Translations under genes and position numbers: made by a program
Notes under the pieces: model-generated
Told to the model about the DNA's origin: nothing
Seen by the model: the letters and a program-made list of their open reading frames with translations, nothing else
The model's database searches: none
In this document: positions 8,080 to 15,462 of the stretch, piece after piece
Layout: every line of letters starts with the position of its first letter
Position numbering within the stretch: the first letter of the stretch is position 1
Assembly (NCBI GenBank): GCA_945873925.1
Contig: CAMCES010000027.1
Location: 1-21,020 of the forward strand
From: Bordetella parapertussis
GTDB taxonomy: Bacteria; Pseudomonadota; Gammaproteobacteria; Burkholderiales; Burkholderiaceae_C
DNA: 21,020 nucleotides
Reading direction: 5' to 3'

Positions 8080-9501
8080 ATGCTCGCGCGACGCGATGCA
8101 CCGATCATGGCGATTGCCACGCCGCCCGGTCGAGGCGCCGTGGGCGTGGTTCGCATCAGTGGCAAAGATTTGCAGGGGTTTGCACAAGCGCTGTGTCAAA
8201 CCAACCCCCAACCCCGACATGCCCACTTGGTGCATTTGCAAGATGAACACGGGCAAGCGATAGACCAGTTGTTGGCCTTGTATTTCCCGGGTCCGCACAG
8301 TTACACCGGCGAAGACGTGTTGGAGCTGCAGTGTCACGGGGGAACCGTGGTGCTGCACATGGTGATGGCCCACTGTTTGGTCGTGGCACAAAGCAGCAAC
8401 CCGCAAGGACAAGCCATGTTGGCGGGTCTGCGCATGGCCGAGCCAGGCGAATTCACCCAGCGCGCCTACATGAATCAAAAAATCGATCTGGCACAGGCCG
8501 AGGCGGTGGCAGACCTGATCGATGCCCAGACCCAAGCCGCTGTGCGCAGCGCCGGACGCTCGCTGCAAGGTGTGTTTTCCAACCAAGTCCATGGTTTGAC
8601 AGGTGCCTTGGTGCAGGTGCGGATGCAAATCGAAGCCAGTTTGGACTTTCCAGAGGAAGACATCGATTTCATCGAGCAACTGGGCGTGTCGCGACAGCTG
8701 ACCGAGTTGCAAGCCCAGTTGGCAAGTTTGTTGGCGCAGGCAGAACAAGGGGCGTTGTTGCGCGATGGCTTGAAATTGGTGATTGCCGGGCAGCCCAATG
8801 CCGGCAAAAGTTCTTTGCTCAATGCCTTGGCAGGCGCCGAGCTGGCGATCGTCACACCGATTGCCGGCACCACCCGTGATGTGCTGGGCCAGTCGATACA
8901 GATCGAGGGCGTGCCGATCCATGTGCTCGATACCGCTGGCCTGCGCGACATGCAATTGGCCGACGAGGTTGAACAAATCGGCATAGACCGCGCGTGGGGA
9001 CAAATCCAACAGGCCGACATGGTGCTTTTGCTCAACGACCTGAGCCGGGCCCATGACGCGCCTTATCAAATGGCGCAAAGTGGTTTGCACGCGCAGATAC
9101 AACAGCGCTTGCCGGCACGAACCCAGCTGCTACAGGTTGACAACAAGGCAGACACCTGCAGCCTTGCAGCGGGCTTGCCGGCCGATCGGGTGTTGCGCAT
9201 TTCAGCCAAAACCGGCCTCGGTCTGGCTGAGCTGCGTCAACACATCCTGCGCTTGGCCGGCTGGTCCCCGCAAACCCAAGAAGGCGTGTTCAACGCGCGC
9301 ACCAGGCATGTTCAAGCACTGCAACAGGCGGGGCAGCATTTGCAAGCCGCAGCGGCGCATTTGACCCGCCGCTGGCCAGCACTGGACCTGTTGGCCGAAG
9401 AGTGCCGTCTCGCTCAGCAGGCTTTGGCCAGTTTGACCGGTGACTTCACGGCAGACGACTTGCTGGGCGAGATTTTTTCTCGCTTTTGCATCGGCAAATA
9501 A
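8080..9501 (+). CDS. mnmE: tRNA uridine-5-carboxymethylaminomethyl(34) synthesis GTPase MnmE
   Basis: With MnmG, this GTPase modifies the wobble uridine of several tRNAs. Its 473 residues have the three family parts. The N-terminal tetrahydrofolate-binding domain (IMAIATPPGRGAVGVVRISG, then HGG) is followed by a helical domain that is split around the G domain. The G domain has G1 GQPNAGKSSL (Lys243), G2 GTTRD, G3 DTAGLRD and an NKAD-type G4. The C-terminus is FCIGK, with the catalytic-motif cysteine at 470. AAGG lies a few bases before ATG 8080. It is the last gene of the rpmH series, and kdsD starts 33 bases later on the same strand, so read-through is possible. Confidence 0.97.
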   Translation: MLARRDAPIMAIATPPGRGAVGVVRISGKDLQGFAQALCQTNPQPRHAHLVHLQDEHGQAIDQLLALYFPGPHSYTGEDVLELQCHGGTVVLHMVMAHCLVVAQSSNPQGQAMLAGLRMAEPGEFTQRAYMNQKIDLAQAEAVADLIDAQTQAAVRSAGRSLQGVFSNQVHGLTGALVQVRMQIEASLDFPEEDIDFIEQLGVSRQLTELQAQLASLLAQAEQGALLRDGLKLVIAGQPNAGKSSLLNALAGAELAIVTPIAGTTRDVLGQSIQIEGVPIHVLDTAGLRDMQLADEVEQIGIDRAWGQIQQADMVLLLNDLSRAHDAPYQMAQSGLHAQIQQRLPARTQLLQVDNKADTCSLAAGLPADRVLRISAKTGLGLAELRQHILRLAGWSPQTQEGVFNARTRHVQALQQAGQHLQAAAAHLTRRWPALDLLAEECRLAQQALASLTGDFTADDLLGEIFSRFCIGK

Positions 9502-9534
9502 GCCAAGGCCTGACAAAAAGCATAATCAGCAGCC

Positions 9535-10524
9535 ATGACCAGCCACCAGCCATCAACAAACCAGCATGTGCTGTCACTTGCACGAGACACCATGGCGATA
9601 GAAGCAGAAGCGATCCTGGCGGTGCAGCAGCGCTTGGGCGAGGCTTTTGTGCAAACCGTGCAAGCGGTTTTGTTGGTGCGTGGGCGTGTGGTGGTGATGG
9701 GCATGGGCAAAAGCGGGCACATAGGACGAAAGATCGCCGCTACCCTGGCATCGACGGGAACCCCAGCATTTTTCGTGCATCCTGCCGAGGCCAGCCATGG
9801 CGACTTGGGCATGGTCAAACAAGAAGACCTGGTGCTGGCCTTGTCCAACAGCGGCGAGAGTGAAGAGCTGTCCGCTATCTTGCCGATCATCAAGCGCCAA
9901 GGCATAGCGATGGTGGCGATCACCGGCAACCTGCAATCCACCCTGGCCCAACATGCCAACTGGGTGCTCGACTGCAGTGTCAACAAAGAAGCCTGTCCCT
10001 TGAACCTGGCGCCCACAGCCAGTACCACTGCGCAGCTGGCATTGGGTGACGCGTTGGCGGTGGCGGTGCTCGATGCCCGCGGCTTCAAGGCCGATGACTT
10101 TGCCCGGTCGCACCCGGGCGGCAGCCTGGGTAGGCGACTGCTGACCCATGTCTCGGATGTGATGCGCCAAGGCGACGATGTGCCCCAGGTGTTGCCAAGC
10201 GCCTCCTTTGGCGAGCTGATGCGAGAGATGAGTCGCAAAGGCTTGGGCGCTTCGGCCGTGGTCGATGCGCAATCAAAAGTGCTGGGCATATTCACCGACG
10301 GTGATTTGCGCCGTTTGATTGAAAAAGGCGCTGACATGCGCCAACTCACCGCAGCCGATGTGATGCACCCCAATCCGGTGACATTGACAAACACCGCTTT
10401 GGCGGCGCAAGCCGCCGAGCTGATGGAGCTCAAGCGCATCACCAGCGTCATGGTGGTCAATCCGCAAGGCCAGCTGTGCGGCTTTGTCAACACCAACGAT
10501 TTGATGCGCGCGAAAGTGATTTGA
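9535..10524 (+). CDS. kdsD: D-arabinose 5-phosphate isomerase
   Basis: This enzyme interconverts ribulose 5-phosphate and arabinose 5-phosphate, the first step toward Kdo of the LPS inner core; it acts in the cytoplasm. The 329 residues contain an N-terminal SIS domain with VVVMGMGKSGHIGRKIAATL, HPAEASHGDLGM and the phosphosugar-binding SNSGESEEL. Two CBS domains follow (about 205-325), with HVSDVM and TAADVM at the usual positions. The length is typical of the KdsD/GutQ/KpsF family. The neighbour kdsC starts one base after the stop, supporting the Kdo assignment over other sugar isomerases. No clear Shine-Dalgarno is seen before ATG 9535. Confidence 0.95.
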   Translation: MTSHQPSTNQHVLSLARDTMAIEAEAILAVQQRLGEAFVQTVQAVLLVRGRVVVMGMGKSGHIGRKIAATLASTGTPAFFVHPAEASHGDLGMVKQEDLVLALSNSGESEELSAILPIIKRQGIAMVAITGNLQSTLAQHANWVLDCSVNKEACPLNLAPTASTTAQLALGDALAVAVLDARGFKADDFARSHPGGSLGRRLLTHVSDVMRQGDDVPQVLPSASFGELMREMSRKGLGASAVVDAQSKVLGIFTDGDLRRLIEKGADMRQLTAADVMHPNPVTLTNTALAAQAAELMELKRITSVMVVNPQGQLCGFVNTNDLMRAKVI

Positions 10525-10525
10525 C

Positions 10526-11068
10526 ATGCACCAGGCGCGATTCTCAGCCGCTTTGTTGGCACAAGCCAAAAGTATCCGTGTCTTGCTGCTCGATGTCGAT
10601 GGTGTGTTGACCGACGGTGGTTTGTATTTCAATGAACATGGCGAGTCGACCAAGCGTTTCCATACCTTGGATGGGCAGGGTTTGAAAATGTTGCAAAAGG
10701 CGGGAATCCAGGCCGTGGTGATATCGGGTCGAGACAGCCCGGCCTTGCGCATGCGCTTGGCAGGCTTGCAGATGGAGCATGCCCGTTTCGCGGTGGAAGA
10801 CAAAAGGGTCGCCGCCGATCAATGTTTACAGGCCTTGGGTGCGGACTGGCAGCAAGCAGCTGCCATGGGTGATGACTGGCCGGACTTGGCCATGATGCTG
10901 CCCAGCGCCATGGCCTTTGCGCCCGCCAACGCACACCCTGAGGTGCTGTCTCGCGCCCACCATGTGACCCAAGCCAGCGGCGGCCAGGGCGCGGTGCGTG
11001 AGGTGTGTGATTTGTTGTTGCAAGCCAGTGGCCACTACCCTGCATACCTCAGCGAGGCCTTGGCGTGA
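10526..11068 (+). CDS. kdsC: 3-deoxy-D-manno-octulosonate-8-phosphate phosphatase
   Basis: KdsC is a HAD-superfamily phosphatase that removes the phosphate of Kdo-8-phosphate to give Kdo. The 180 residues carry the C0-type HAD motifs: motif I LLLDVDGVLTDGGLYF with the catalytic Asp pair, motif II in VVISGRDSPALRMR, and motif IV MGDDWPDLAMM. HFHTLDGQGLK-type substrate residues appear as RFHTLDGQGLKML. No cap domain is present, as in the tetrameric KdsC enzymes. It starts one base after kdsD and overlaps lptC by four bases (GTGA), forming a tight three-gene unit. Confidence 0.95.
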   Translation: MHQARFSAALLAQAKSIRVLLLDVDGVLTDGGLYFNEHGESTKRFHTLDGQGLKMLQKAGIQAVVISGRDSPALRMRLAGLQMEHARFAVEDKRVAADQCLQALGADWQQAAAMGDDWPDLAMMLPSAMAFAPANAHPEVLSRAHHVTQASGGQGAVREVCDLLLQASGHYPAYLSEALA

Positions 11069-11715
11069 ACAGACTCGGGCCGCCCATCGGCGCCAATCCC
11101 CCTGCGGCCTGGCGGCCGATCCACCGAGCACTGCAGGCTGTGTTGGCATGGCTGCCCCTGTTGGGTCTGTCTCTCTTGTTGTTGGCGACGGTTTGGTTGT
11201 TGCGCACGGCACCTCAGGTCCTGACGCAGGCCATCGAAAAAAAGCCGCTTGACATACCTGATTACGACATGCGGGATTTTTCAATGCGGGTCTATGCCCT
11301 GAATGGCCAACTCAAAAATGAAATGCAAGGGGAGTTGGCCCAACATTTCGCGGCCAGCAACAACACCTTGGTGCAACAACCGCGGTTCATGTCCTATTCC
11401 AAGCAGAGCAATGTCACCCAGGGGCAGGCCAAGCAGGCATTGACCAATGAAGATGGCAGCGAGTTGCAGTTGATGGGCGAGGTTCAACTGCAAAGGCAAG
11501 CCACAGCAGATCAACCGGATGCCTTGACCGTGACAAGTGAGTTTTTGCACTTCTTCGCCAACACCGATGAGGTCAAAAGCCATGTGCCGGTTCAAGCCGT
11601 CAGAGGAAAGAACACCTTCAAGGGTGACAGCATGCATGCCGACAACCTCAATCAAGTCATCCAATTGCAAGGGCGGGTCAACACCGTACTGACCCCGAAA
11701 TCCGTTGCGCCATGA
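11065..11715 (+). CDS. lptC: LPS export ABC transporter periplasmic protein LptC
   Basis: LptC is a bitopic inner-membrane protein that receives LPS from LptB2FG and passes it to the LptA bridge. The 216 residues have a short cytoplasmic N-terminus, one strong membrane segment (about 25-48, LLGLSLLLLATVWLL) and a periplasmic LptC/OstA-like beta-jellyroll region (about 60-210; PDYDMRDFSMRVY, then LTVTSEFLHFFANTDEVKS). Family similarity is low, as usual for LptC, but the position after kdsD-kdsC supports it. It starts at GTG 11065, overlapping the kdsC stop. Unlike the common order, no lptA or lptB follows: a terminator hairpin begins two bases after the stop. Confidence 0.88.
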   Translation: MNRLGPPIGANPPAAWRPIHRALQAVLAWLPLLGLSLLLLATVWLLRTAPQVLTQAIEKKPLDIPDYDMRDFSMRVYALNGQLKNEMQGELAQHFAASNNTLVQQPRFMSYSKQSNVTQGQAKQALTNEDGSELQLMGEVQLQRQATADQPDALTVTSEFLHFFANTDEVKSHVPVQAVRGKNTFKGDSMHADNLNQVIQLQGRVNTVLTPKSVAP

Positions 11716-11717
11716 AA

Positions 11718-11739
11718 AAAGGCCTCGAAAGAGGCCTTT
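11718..11739 (-). terminator. intrinsic terminator of the RNA-binding protein gene, shared with the end of lptC
   Basis: A perfect 9-bp stem (AAAGGCCTC / GAGGCCTTT) with a four-base loop. On the minus strand it is followed by six T residues, so it is a textbook terminator for the RRM gene that ends at 11758. On the plus strand it lies just after the lptC stop but is followed only by GTTGT, so it would be weaker in that direction. Confidence 0.85.
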
Positions 11740-11757
11740 GTTGTAGGTGCGGGCAGA

Positions 11758-12186
11758 TCAGTATTCGTTGCGACCGCCGCCGCCTTCACGACGTCCGCCG
11801 CCGCCGCCGTAACCGCCGCCGCCCTCACGACGACCGCCACCGCCACCGTAGTTGCCGCCGCCACCACCGCCGTAGCCACCACCGCCACCGCCACCGCCAC
11901 CGCCGTAGCCGCCACCACCACTGCGGGGGGGACGAGGCTCCATCGGGCGCGCTTCATTCACGACCAAGCTGCGACCACCCAAAGGCTGGCCATTCATGCC
12001 ACTGATGGCAGCTTGCGCTTCTGCATCGTTGGCCATTTCCACAAAGCCAAAGCCTTTGGAGCGACCGGTGTCGCGCTCCATCATGACTTTGGCGCTGGTG
12101 ACAGAGCCAAATTGACCAAAAGATTGTTCCAAGTCGCCATCGCGCACGGAATACGGCAGGTTGCCGACGTACAGTTTGTTGCCCAT
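11758..12186 (-). CDS. glycine-rich RRM RNA-binding protein
   Basis: This is a single RNA recognition motif protein of the bacterial glycine-rich (Rbp-like) family, presumably cytoplasmic and binding single-stranded RNA. Residues 1-80 form the RRM, with RNP2 LYVGNL (5-10) and RNP1 KGFGFVEM (44-51), the latter with the RNA-stacking aromatics. Residues 90-138 are a low-complexity Gly/Tyr/Arg tail, including a perfect 13-residue tandem duplication (113-125 and 126-138). The ATG at 12186 has a good GGAG seven bases upstream (12194-12197), but this lies inside a predicted leader hairpin. The target RNAs are unknown; relatives are often cold-induced. The gene is monocistronic, ending in a strong terminator. 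Confidence 0.93.
   Translation of the reverse strand: MGNKLYVGNLPYSVRDGDLEQSFGQFGSVTSAKVMMERDTGRSKGFGFVEMANDAEAQAAISGMNGQPLGGRSLVVNEARPMEPRPPRSGGGGYGGGGGGGGGGYGGGGGGNYGGGGGRREGGGGYGGGGGRREGGGGRNEY
11773..11919 (-). repeat. glycine-rich low-complexity coding repeat
   Basis: GGN-codon-rich tail of the RRM protein. It contains two adjacent 39-base units (11773-11811 and 11812-11850) that differ at four positions but encode identical 13-residue segments (YGGGGGRREGGGG). The remainder is irregular Gly/Tyr repeats. Such tracts are prone to length change by slippage. Confidence 0.85.
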
Positions 12187-12187
12187 T

Positions 12188-12229
12188 CAGGGACTCCATA
12201 AAAACGAATAAAAAAGCGATGGAGTCCTG
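12188..12229 (-). promoter_or_regulatory. 5' leader hairpin covering the Shine-Dalgarno of the RRM gene
   Basis: A perfect 9-bp inverted repeat (GGACTCCAT at 12191-12199, ATGGAGTCC at 12219-12227), extendable by two pairs across one bulge, encloses a 19-base U-rich loop in the transcript. The GGAG ribosome binding site of the downstream RNA-binding protein is in the 3' arm, so folding would block initiation. This could be temperature- or protein-responsive; the inference rests on sequence alone. Confidence 0.6.
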
Positions 12230-12383
12230 ATTGCACCTGCCCACGAAAGCCAAGAAGCGAAACTAGCCGACCACCACACACACCGCGCGCGCACCCCTGT
12301 GCAGACATGCAGACCGGATGATTATGAAGCAGAAAACCAATGTAAAACCGAGTGTTTATCCTCAAAAAGTGCGTAAAGACGGC

Positions 12384-12412
12384 AAAAAAACCACATAACT
12401 CACCAGCTGGTG
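12384..12412 (-). terminator. weak candidate terminator after the ammonium transporter gene
   Basis: On the coding strand the end of the gene holds a short palindrome (CACCAGCTGGTG, 12401-12412), and ten bases later a run of seven T residues (12384-12390 read in reverse). The possible stem is only about four base pairs, so termination here is uncertain. Confidence 0.3.
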
Positions 12413-13602
12413 TCGTGTTCTGGGCTGGAATTGATCTTATGGATGGTCATGTCGGCACCCTCAAACTCTTCTTCTTGGCTCAAACGCAAGCCGATGAAGT
12501 GTTTGAGCAAGCCGTAAAGCACAGCGGAGGTGCACACTGCCCACACCACCCCCATCAGGGTACCCAACACCTGAGCAGACAAACTGACACCACCCAAACC
12601 GCCAAGGCTGGTGCTGCCAAAGATGCCCGCTGCGATGCCTCCCCAGGTCCCGCACAGGCCGTGGAGTGGCCAAACGCCCAGCACATCATCGACCCGCCAT
12701 TTGTTTTGGGTCAGGGTGAACATGTAAACAAACAAGGCACCCGCGATGCCGCCGACCACCAAGGCGCCCAAGGGGTGCATGAGGTCAGAGCCGGCGCACA
12801 CAGCCACCAAACCTGCCAAGGGACCGTTGTGCACAAAGCCAGGGTCGTTTTTACCCAACCACAGGGCGGTCAAGGTGCCACCGGCCATGGCCATGAGGCT
12901 GTTGACAGCGACCAAGCCCGACACCTTGTCGATGGTTTGCGCGCTCATCACATTGAAACCAAACCAGCCCACGCACAACACCCATGCGCCCAGCGCCAAA
13001 AACGGGATGCTCGAGGGCGGGTGGGCAGAAACGGCACCGTCCTTTTTATAGCGGTTGGCGCGAGCGCCCAGCAGCAAGACCGCGGGCAAGGCAATCCAGC
13101 CGCCCATTGCGTGCACGACCACTGAGCCGGCGAAATCATGGAACTCGGCACCGGTGGTGGCTTTGAGCCAGGCTTGGAAACCGAAATGCTGGTTCCAAGC
13201 AATGCCTTCATAGAAGGGGTAAATAAAGCCCACAATAACCGCAGTAGCAATCAGTTGAGGGTAGAAGCGAGCGCGTTCTGCAATGCCGCCAGACACAATG
13301 GCTGGGATGGCTGCCGCAAAAGTCAGCAAGAAAAAGAACTTGACCAGGTCATAGCCGTTGCGCTCGGCCAGGGTGGCCGCGTCGACCAAAAACGTGGTCC
13401 CATAAGCCACGCTGTAGCCAATCAGAAAATACACCACGGTCGAGACGCTGAAATCCACCAAGATTTTGACCAAGGCATTGACCTGGTTTTTCCGGCGAAC
13501 CGTGCCCAGCTCTAAAAAAGCAAAGCCGGCATGCATGGCCAACACCATGATGGCGCCGAGCAAGATGAACAAAGCGTCCGCGCCCTGTTTGAGTGCATCC
13601 AT
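12400..13602 (-). CDS. amtB: ammonium transporter (Amt/MEP/Rh family)
   Basis: This is an inner-membrane trimeric channel for ammonium uptake. The protein has about 400 residues and about eleven hydrophobic segments, without a signal peptide. It starts MDALKQGADALFILLGAIMV. The pore twin histidines are visible as VVVHAMGGW (His164) and WPLHGLCGTWGG (His314); ELGTVRRKNQVN and GGIAERAR are further family motifs. The C-terminal tail has the EEEFEGAD motif that in relatives meets the PII protein GlnK. An open frame continues upstream to 13695, but ATG 13602 has a strong AGGAG seven bases before it and matches family N-termini. No glnK lies nearby. A sigma-54-like promoter lies about 75 bases upstream of the start. 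Confidence 0.95.
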   Translation of the reverse strand: MDALKQGADALFILLGAIMVLAMHAGFAFLELGTVRRKNQVNALVKILVDFSVSTVVYFLIGYSVAYGTTFLVDAATLAERNGYDLVKFFFLLTFAAAIPAIVSGGIAERARFYPQLIATAVIVGFIYPFYEGIAWNQHFGFQAWLKATTGAEFHDFAGSVVVHAMGGWIALPAVLLLGARANRYKKDGAVSAHPPSSIPFLALGAWVLCVGWFGFNVMSAQTIDKVSGLVAVNSLMAMAGGTLTALWLGKNDPGFVHNGPLAGLVAVCAGSDLMHPLGALVVGGIAGALFVYMFTLTQNKWRVDDVLGVWPLHGLCGTWGGIAAGIFGSTSLGGLGGVSLSAQVLGTLMGVVWAVCTSAVLYGLLKHFIGLRLSQEEEFEGADMTIHKINSSPEHDTSW

Positions 13603-13673
13603 GAGATCTCCTGGGGAATGGTGTTTGTTTTTGGTGCAAAAAAACGCGCAAACAAGACCGCGCACAATAATCA

Positions 13674-13689
13674 AGCAAAAAATGCACCA
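13674..13689 (-). promoter_or_regulatory. putative sigma-54 (RpoN) promoter of the ammonium transporter gene
   Basis: The coding strand reads TGGTGCATTTTTTGCT. The invariant GG (-24) and GC (-12) are exactly ten bases apart, with TTGC-T at the -12 element. It resembles the TGGCAC-N5-TTGC consensus with changes in the -22 region. A start near 13664 would give a leader of about 62 bases. Nitrogen control through sigma-54 is well known for amt genes. No complete NtrC palindrome was found upstream. Confidence 0.55.
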
Positions 13690-13722
13690 AAGCAAGACAT
13701 GGCTGGCGCCTGCCGCAGCGGG

Positions 13723-15462
13723 TCAGGCCAAAAGCAAGGCGTCGATGCGGGCGACCAATGCATCACGCTCAAAGGGTTTGAGCAAAATACCTTGCAGGCC
13801 TGCCTCTTGAAAGCGTTGCAAGTCATGCGGATTGACATTGGCGGTCATGCCCAAGACCGGCGGCACCGTTTTGTCGGCTTGAGTCAATTGCGCATGCAAG
13901 GCGCGGGTGGTTTCAATCCCGTCCATCCCGGGCATGACCATGTCCATCAGCACCAGGTCAAAAGCTTGCTGAGCGAGCAGTTGCAGAGCCGCCTCGCCAT
14001 GGCTGGCCTCGGTGATGGAAGACTTGGGCCAGGTCGTTTGTAGGATTTGACGCAGCAACAAGCGGTTGACGGGATGGTCATCGACCACCAAAAAATGCCA
14101 GCCGTGAGCGGTGGAGCGCAGCTGTTGCGTGGGCACGGTTGAAGACGGCGCGGGTGAAACAACCGCGCGCAAAGGAAGCCAAAACCAAAACACCGAGCCT
14201 TCACCGGCGGTGCTCTCAAAACCCATGTGGCCATCCAACAGTTGGACCAGGCGTTGAGAAATGGTCAAACCCAAACCGCTGCCGCCAAAGCGGCGCTGGA
14301 TGCTCGCATCGGCTTGGTTAAAACGCTCGAACAAGCGCGCTTGTTGGTCGACGGGGATGCCAATGCCGCTGTCGCGCACACTGAACTTGACACCCCCATC
14401 GATCACTAGCACCTGCAGTGACACCTCGCCTTGGTGAGTGAACTTGATGGCGTTGCCCAGCAAGTTGACCAAGATTTGCGTTAAACGGTGGCGGTCACTG
14501 GTGACCCATTCAGGCACATCGTCAGCAATCGCCAAACGGTAGGAGACGGTCGAGTCGTTGATGCGTGGTTTGAACAAATCGAAAGCGGTTTGCAAGACCT
14601 GCCGCAATGGCATGGTGGCCAGTTGTGCCCGCAACTGACCTGATTTGAACTGGCTGTAATCCAGCACATCGTTGATCACCGTCATCAAGTGATCAGCAGA
14701 CTGACGGGTGTGGGTCAGCACTTGCGTGGCGCGCGGTTTGTGCTTGACGCTGGAGAGCAAGAAAGCGTTGAGGCCCAAAATGGCATTCATGGGCGTGCGT
14801 AACTCATGGCTGACAGAGGCGATGAAATGCTCACGCATTTGCAAGGTGTGTTCCAGTTCTTTTTGGGAGTTTTCAAGCGCCAATCGGCGCGCGGTCAGCT
14901 CGTTCATGGTGTTGCGGTGGCGTTGGTCAAAAAACAAAAACACCACGATCAAGCTGATGCAAATGAAGGAGTAGTCCAACAAAGCAGCCGAGGAGGGATT
15001 CGCTTGGGAACCGATCAAGAGGCCGAAGTCGCTCTGGTGGTGCAAATGCAATTGCAAAAAAATCAAAACCAGCACCACCAAGAACCACAGCGCACCCAGC
15101 AAACGCCCCCCGACGAAATAATTGACCACCACGACCACGCCGAGCCAATTCATGACGCTCGAATACAGACCGCCGATGAAAAGACATTGGACAGTCACTT
15201 CAGTGACCGCCAACAGCGAACCCAGCTGCAAAACCAAAGGCACAGACAGGCCGCGCCAACGCGCCACCACCAACAAGGCCCAGATGGCAGCGGTGAACCA
15301 CATGAACTGACGCACCATCGGCAAGGGCGAGGTCAAGGCCGTTGACACATCCGACATGCATGCCAGGGCCAGCACGAAATACACATAGTTGATCGGGTCA
15401 TGGGTCAACCCCAAACCGGCTTGCGACCACCTGGCCCAGCGCGATGGTTTGGCTTCAGCCAT
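13723..15462 (-). CDS. hybrid sensor histidine kinase with six-TM sensor region
   Basis: A membrane histidine kinase fused to a receiver domain, 579 residues. An N-terminal region of about six membrane segments (26-180) has no sizeable periplasmic loop or known sensor domain. A coiled stretch (about 183-212) leads to HisKA with SVSHELRTPMNAILGLN (His219). The HATPase domain has N box QILVNLLGNAIKFT, G1 DSGIGIP, F box FERFNQ and G2 GGSGLGL. The C-terminal receiver has LVVDDHPVN, phospho-acceptor Asp507 in LVLMDMVMPGMDG, and LLKPF. No HPt or output domain is present, so phosphate must pass to a separate HPt or the receiver acts on the kinase itself. A strong GGAGG precedes the ATG. It overlaps the upstream kinase gene by eight bases; the signal is unknown. 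Confidence 0.9.
   Translation of the reverse strand: MAEAKPSRWARWSQAGLGLTHDPINYVYFVLALACMSDVSTALTSPLPMVRQFMWFTAAIWALLVVARWRGLSVPLVLQLGSLLAVTEVTVQCLFIGGLYSSVMNWLGVVVVVNYFVGGRLLGALWFLVVLVLIFLQLHLHHQSDFGLLIGSQANPSSAALLDYSFICISLIVVFLFFDQRHRNTMNELTARRLALENSQKELEHTLQMREHFIASVSHELRTPMNAILGLNAFLLSSVKHKPRATQVLTHTRQSADHLMTVINDVLDYSQFKSGQLRAQLATMPLRQVLQTAFDLFKPRINDSTVSYRLAIADDVPEWVTSDRHRLTQILVNLLGNAIKFTHQGEVSLQVLVIDGGVKFSVRDSGIGIPVDQQARLFERFNQADASIQRRFGGSGLGLTISQRLVQLLDGHMGFESTAGEGSVFWFWLPLRAVVSPAPSSTVPTQQLRSTAHGWHFLVVDDHPVNRLLLRQILQTTWPKSSITEASHGEAALQLLAQQAFDLVLMDMVMPGMDGIETTRALHAQLTQADKTVPPVLGMTANVNPHDLQRFQEAGLQGILLKPFERDALVARIDALLLA

Noticed and set aside
9510..9526. Promoter (CTGACA and CATAAT) just before kdsD
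   Set aside because: The two hexamers are only five bases apart, so they cannot form one sigma-70 promoter.
11712..12005. Arg/His-rich plus-strand frame opposite the RRM gene
   Set aside because: It is the complement of the glycine-rich repeat and has no independent support.
13349..13690. A 113-codon minus-strand frame overlapping the start of amtB
   Set aside because: Out-of-frame shadow of amtB without its own signals.
13631..13690. A complete NtrC operator in the amtB leader
   Set aside because: The two TGCACCA-type half-sites are in reversed order and about 44 bases apart, unlike the compact NtrC palindrome.
13603..13695. N-terminal extension of the ammonium transporter by 31 codons
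   Set aside because: The internal ATG at 13602 has a strong ribosome binding site and matches family N-termini, and the extension would cover the putative sigma-54 promoter.
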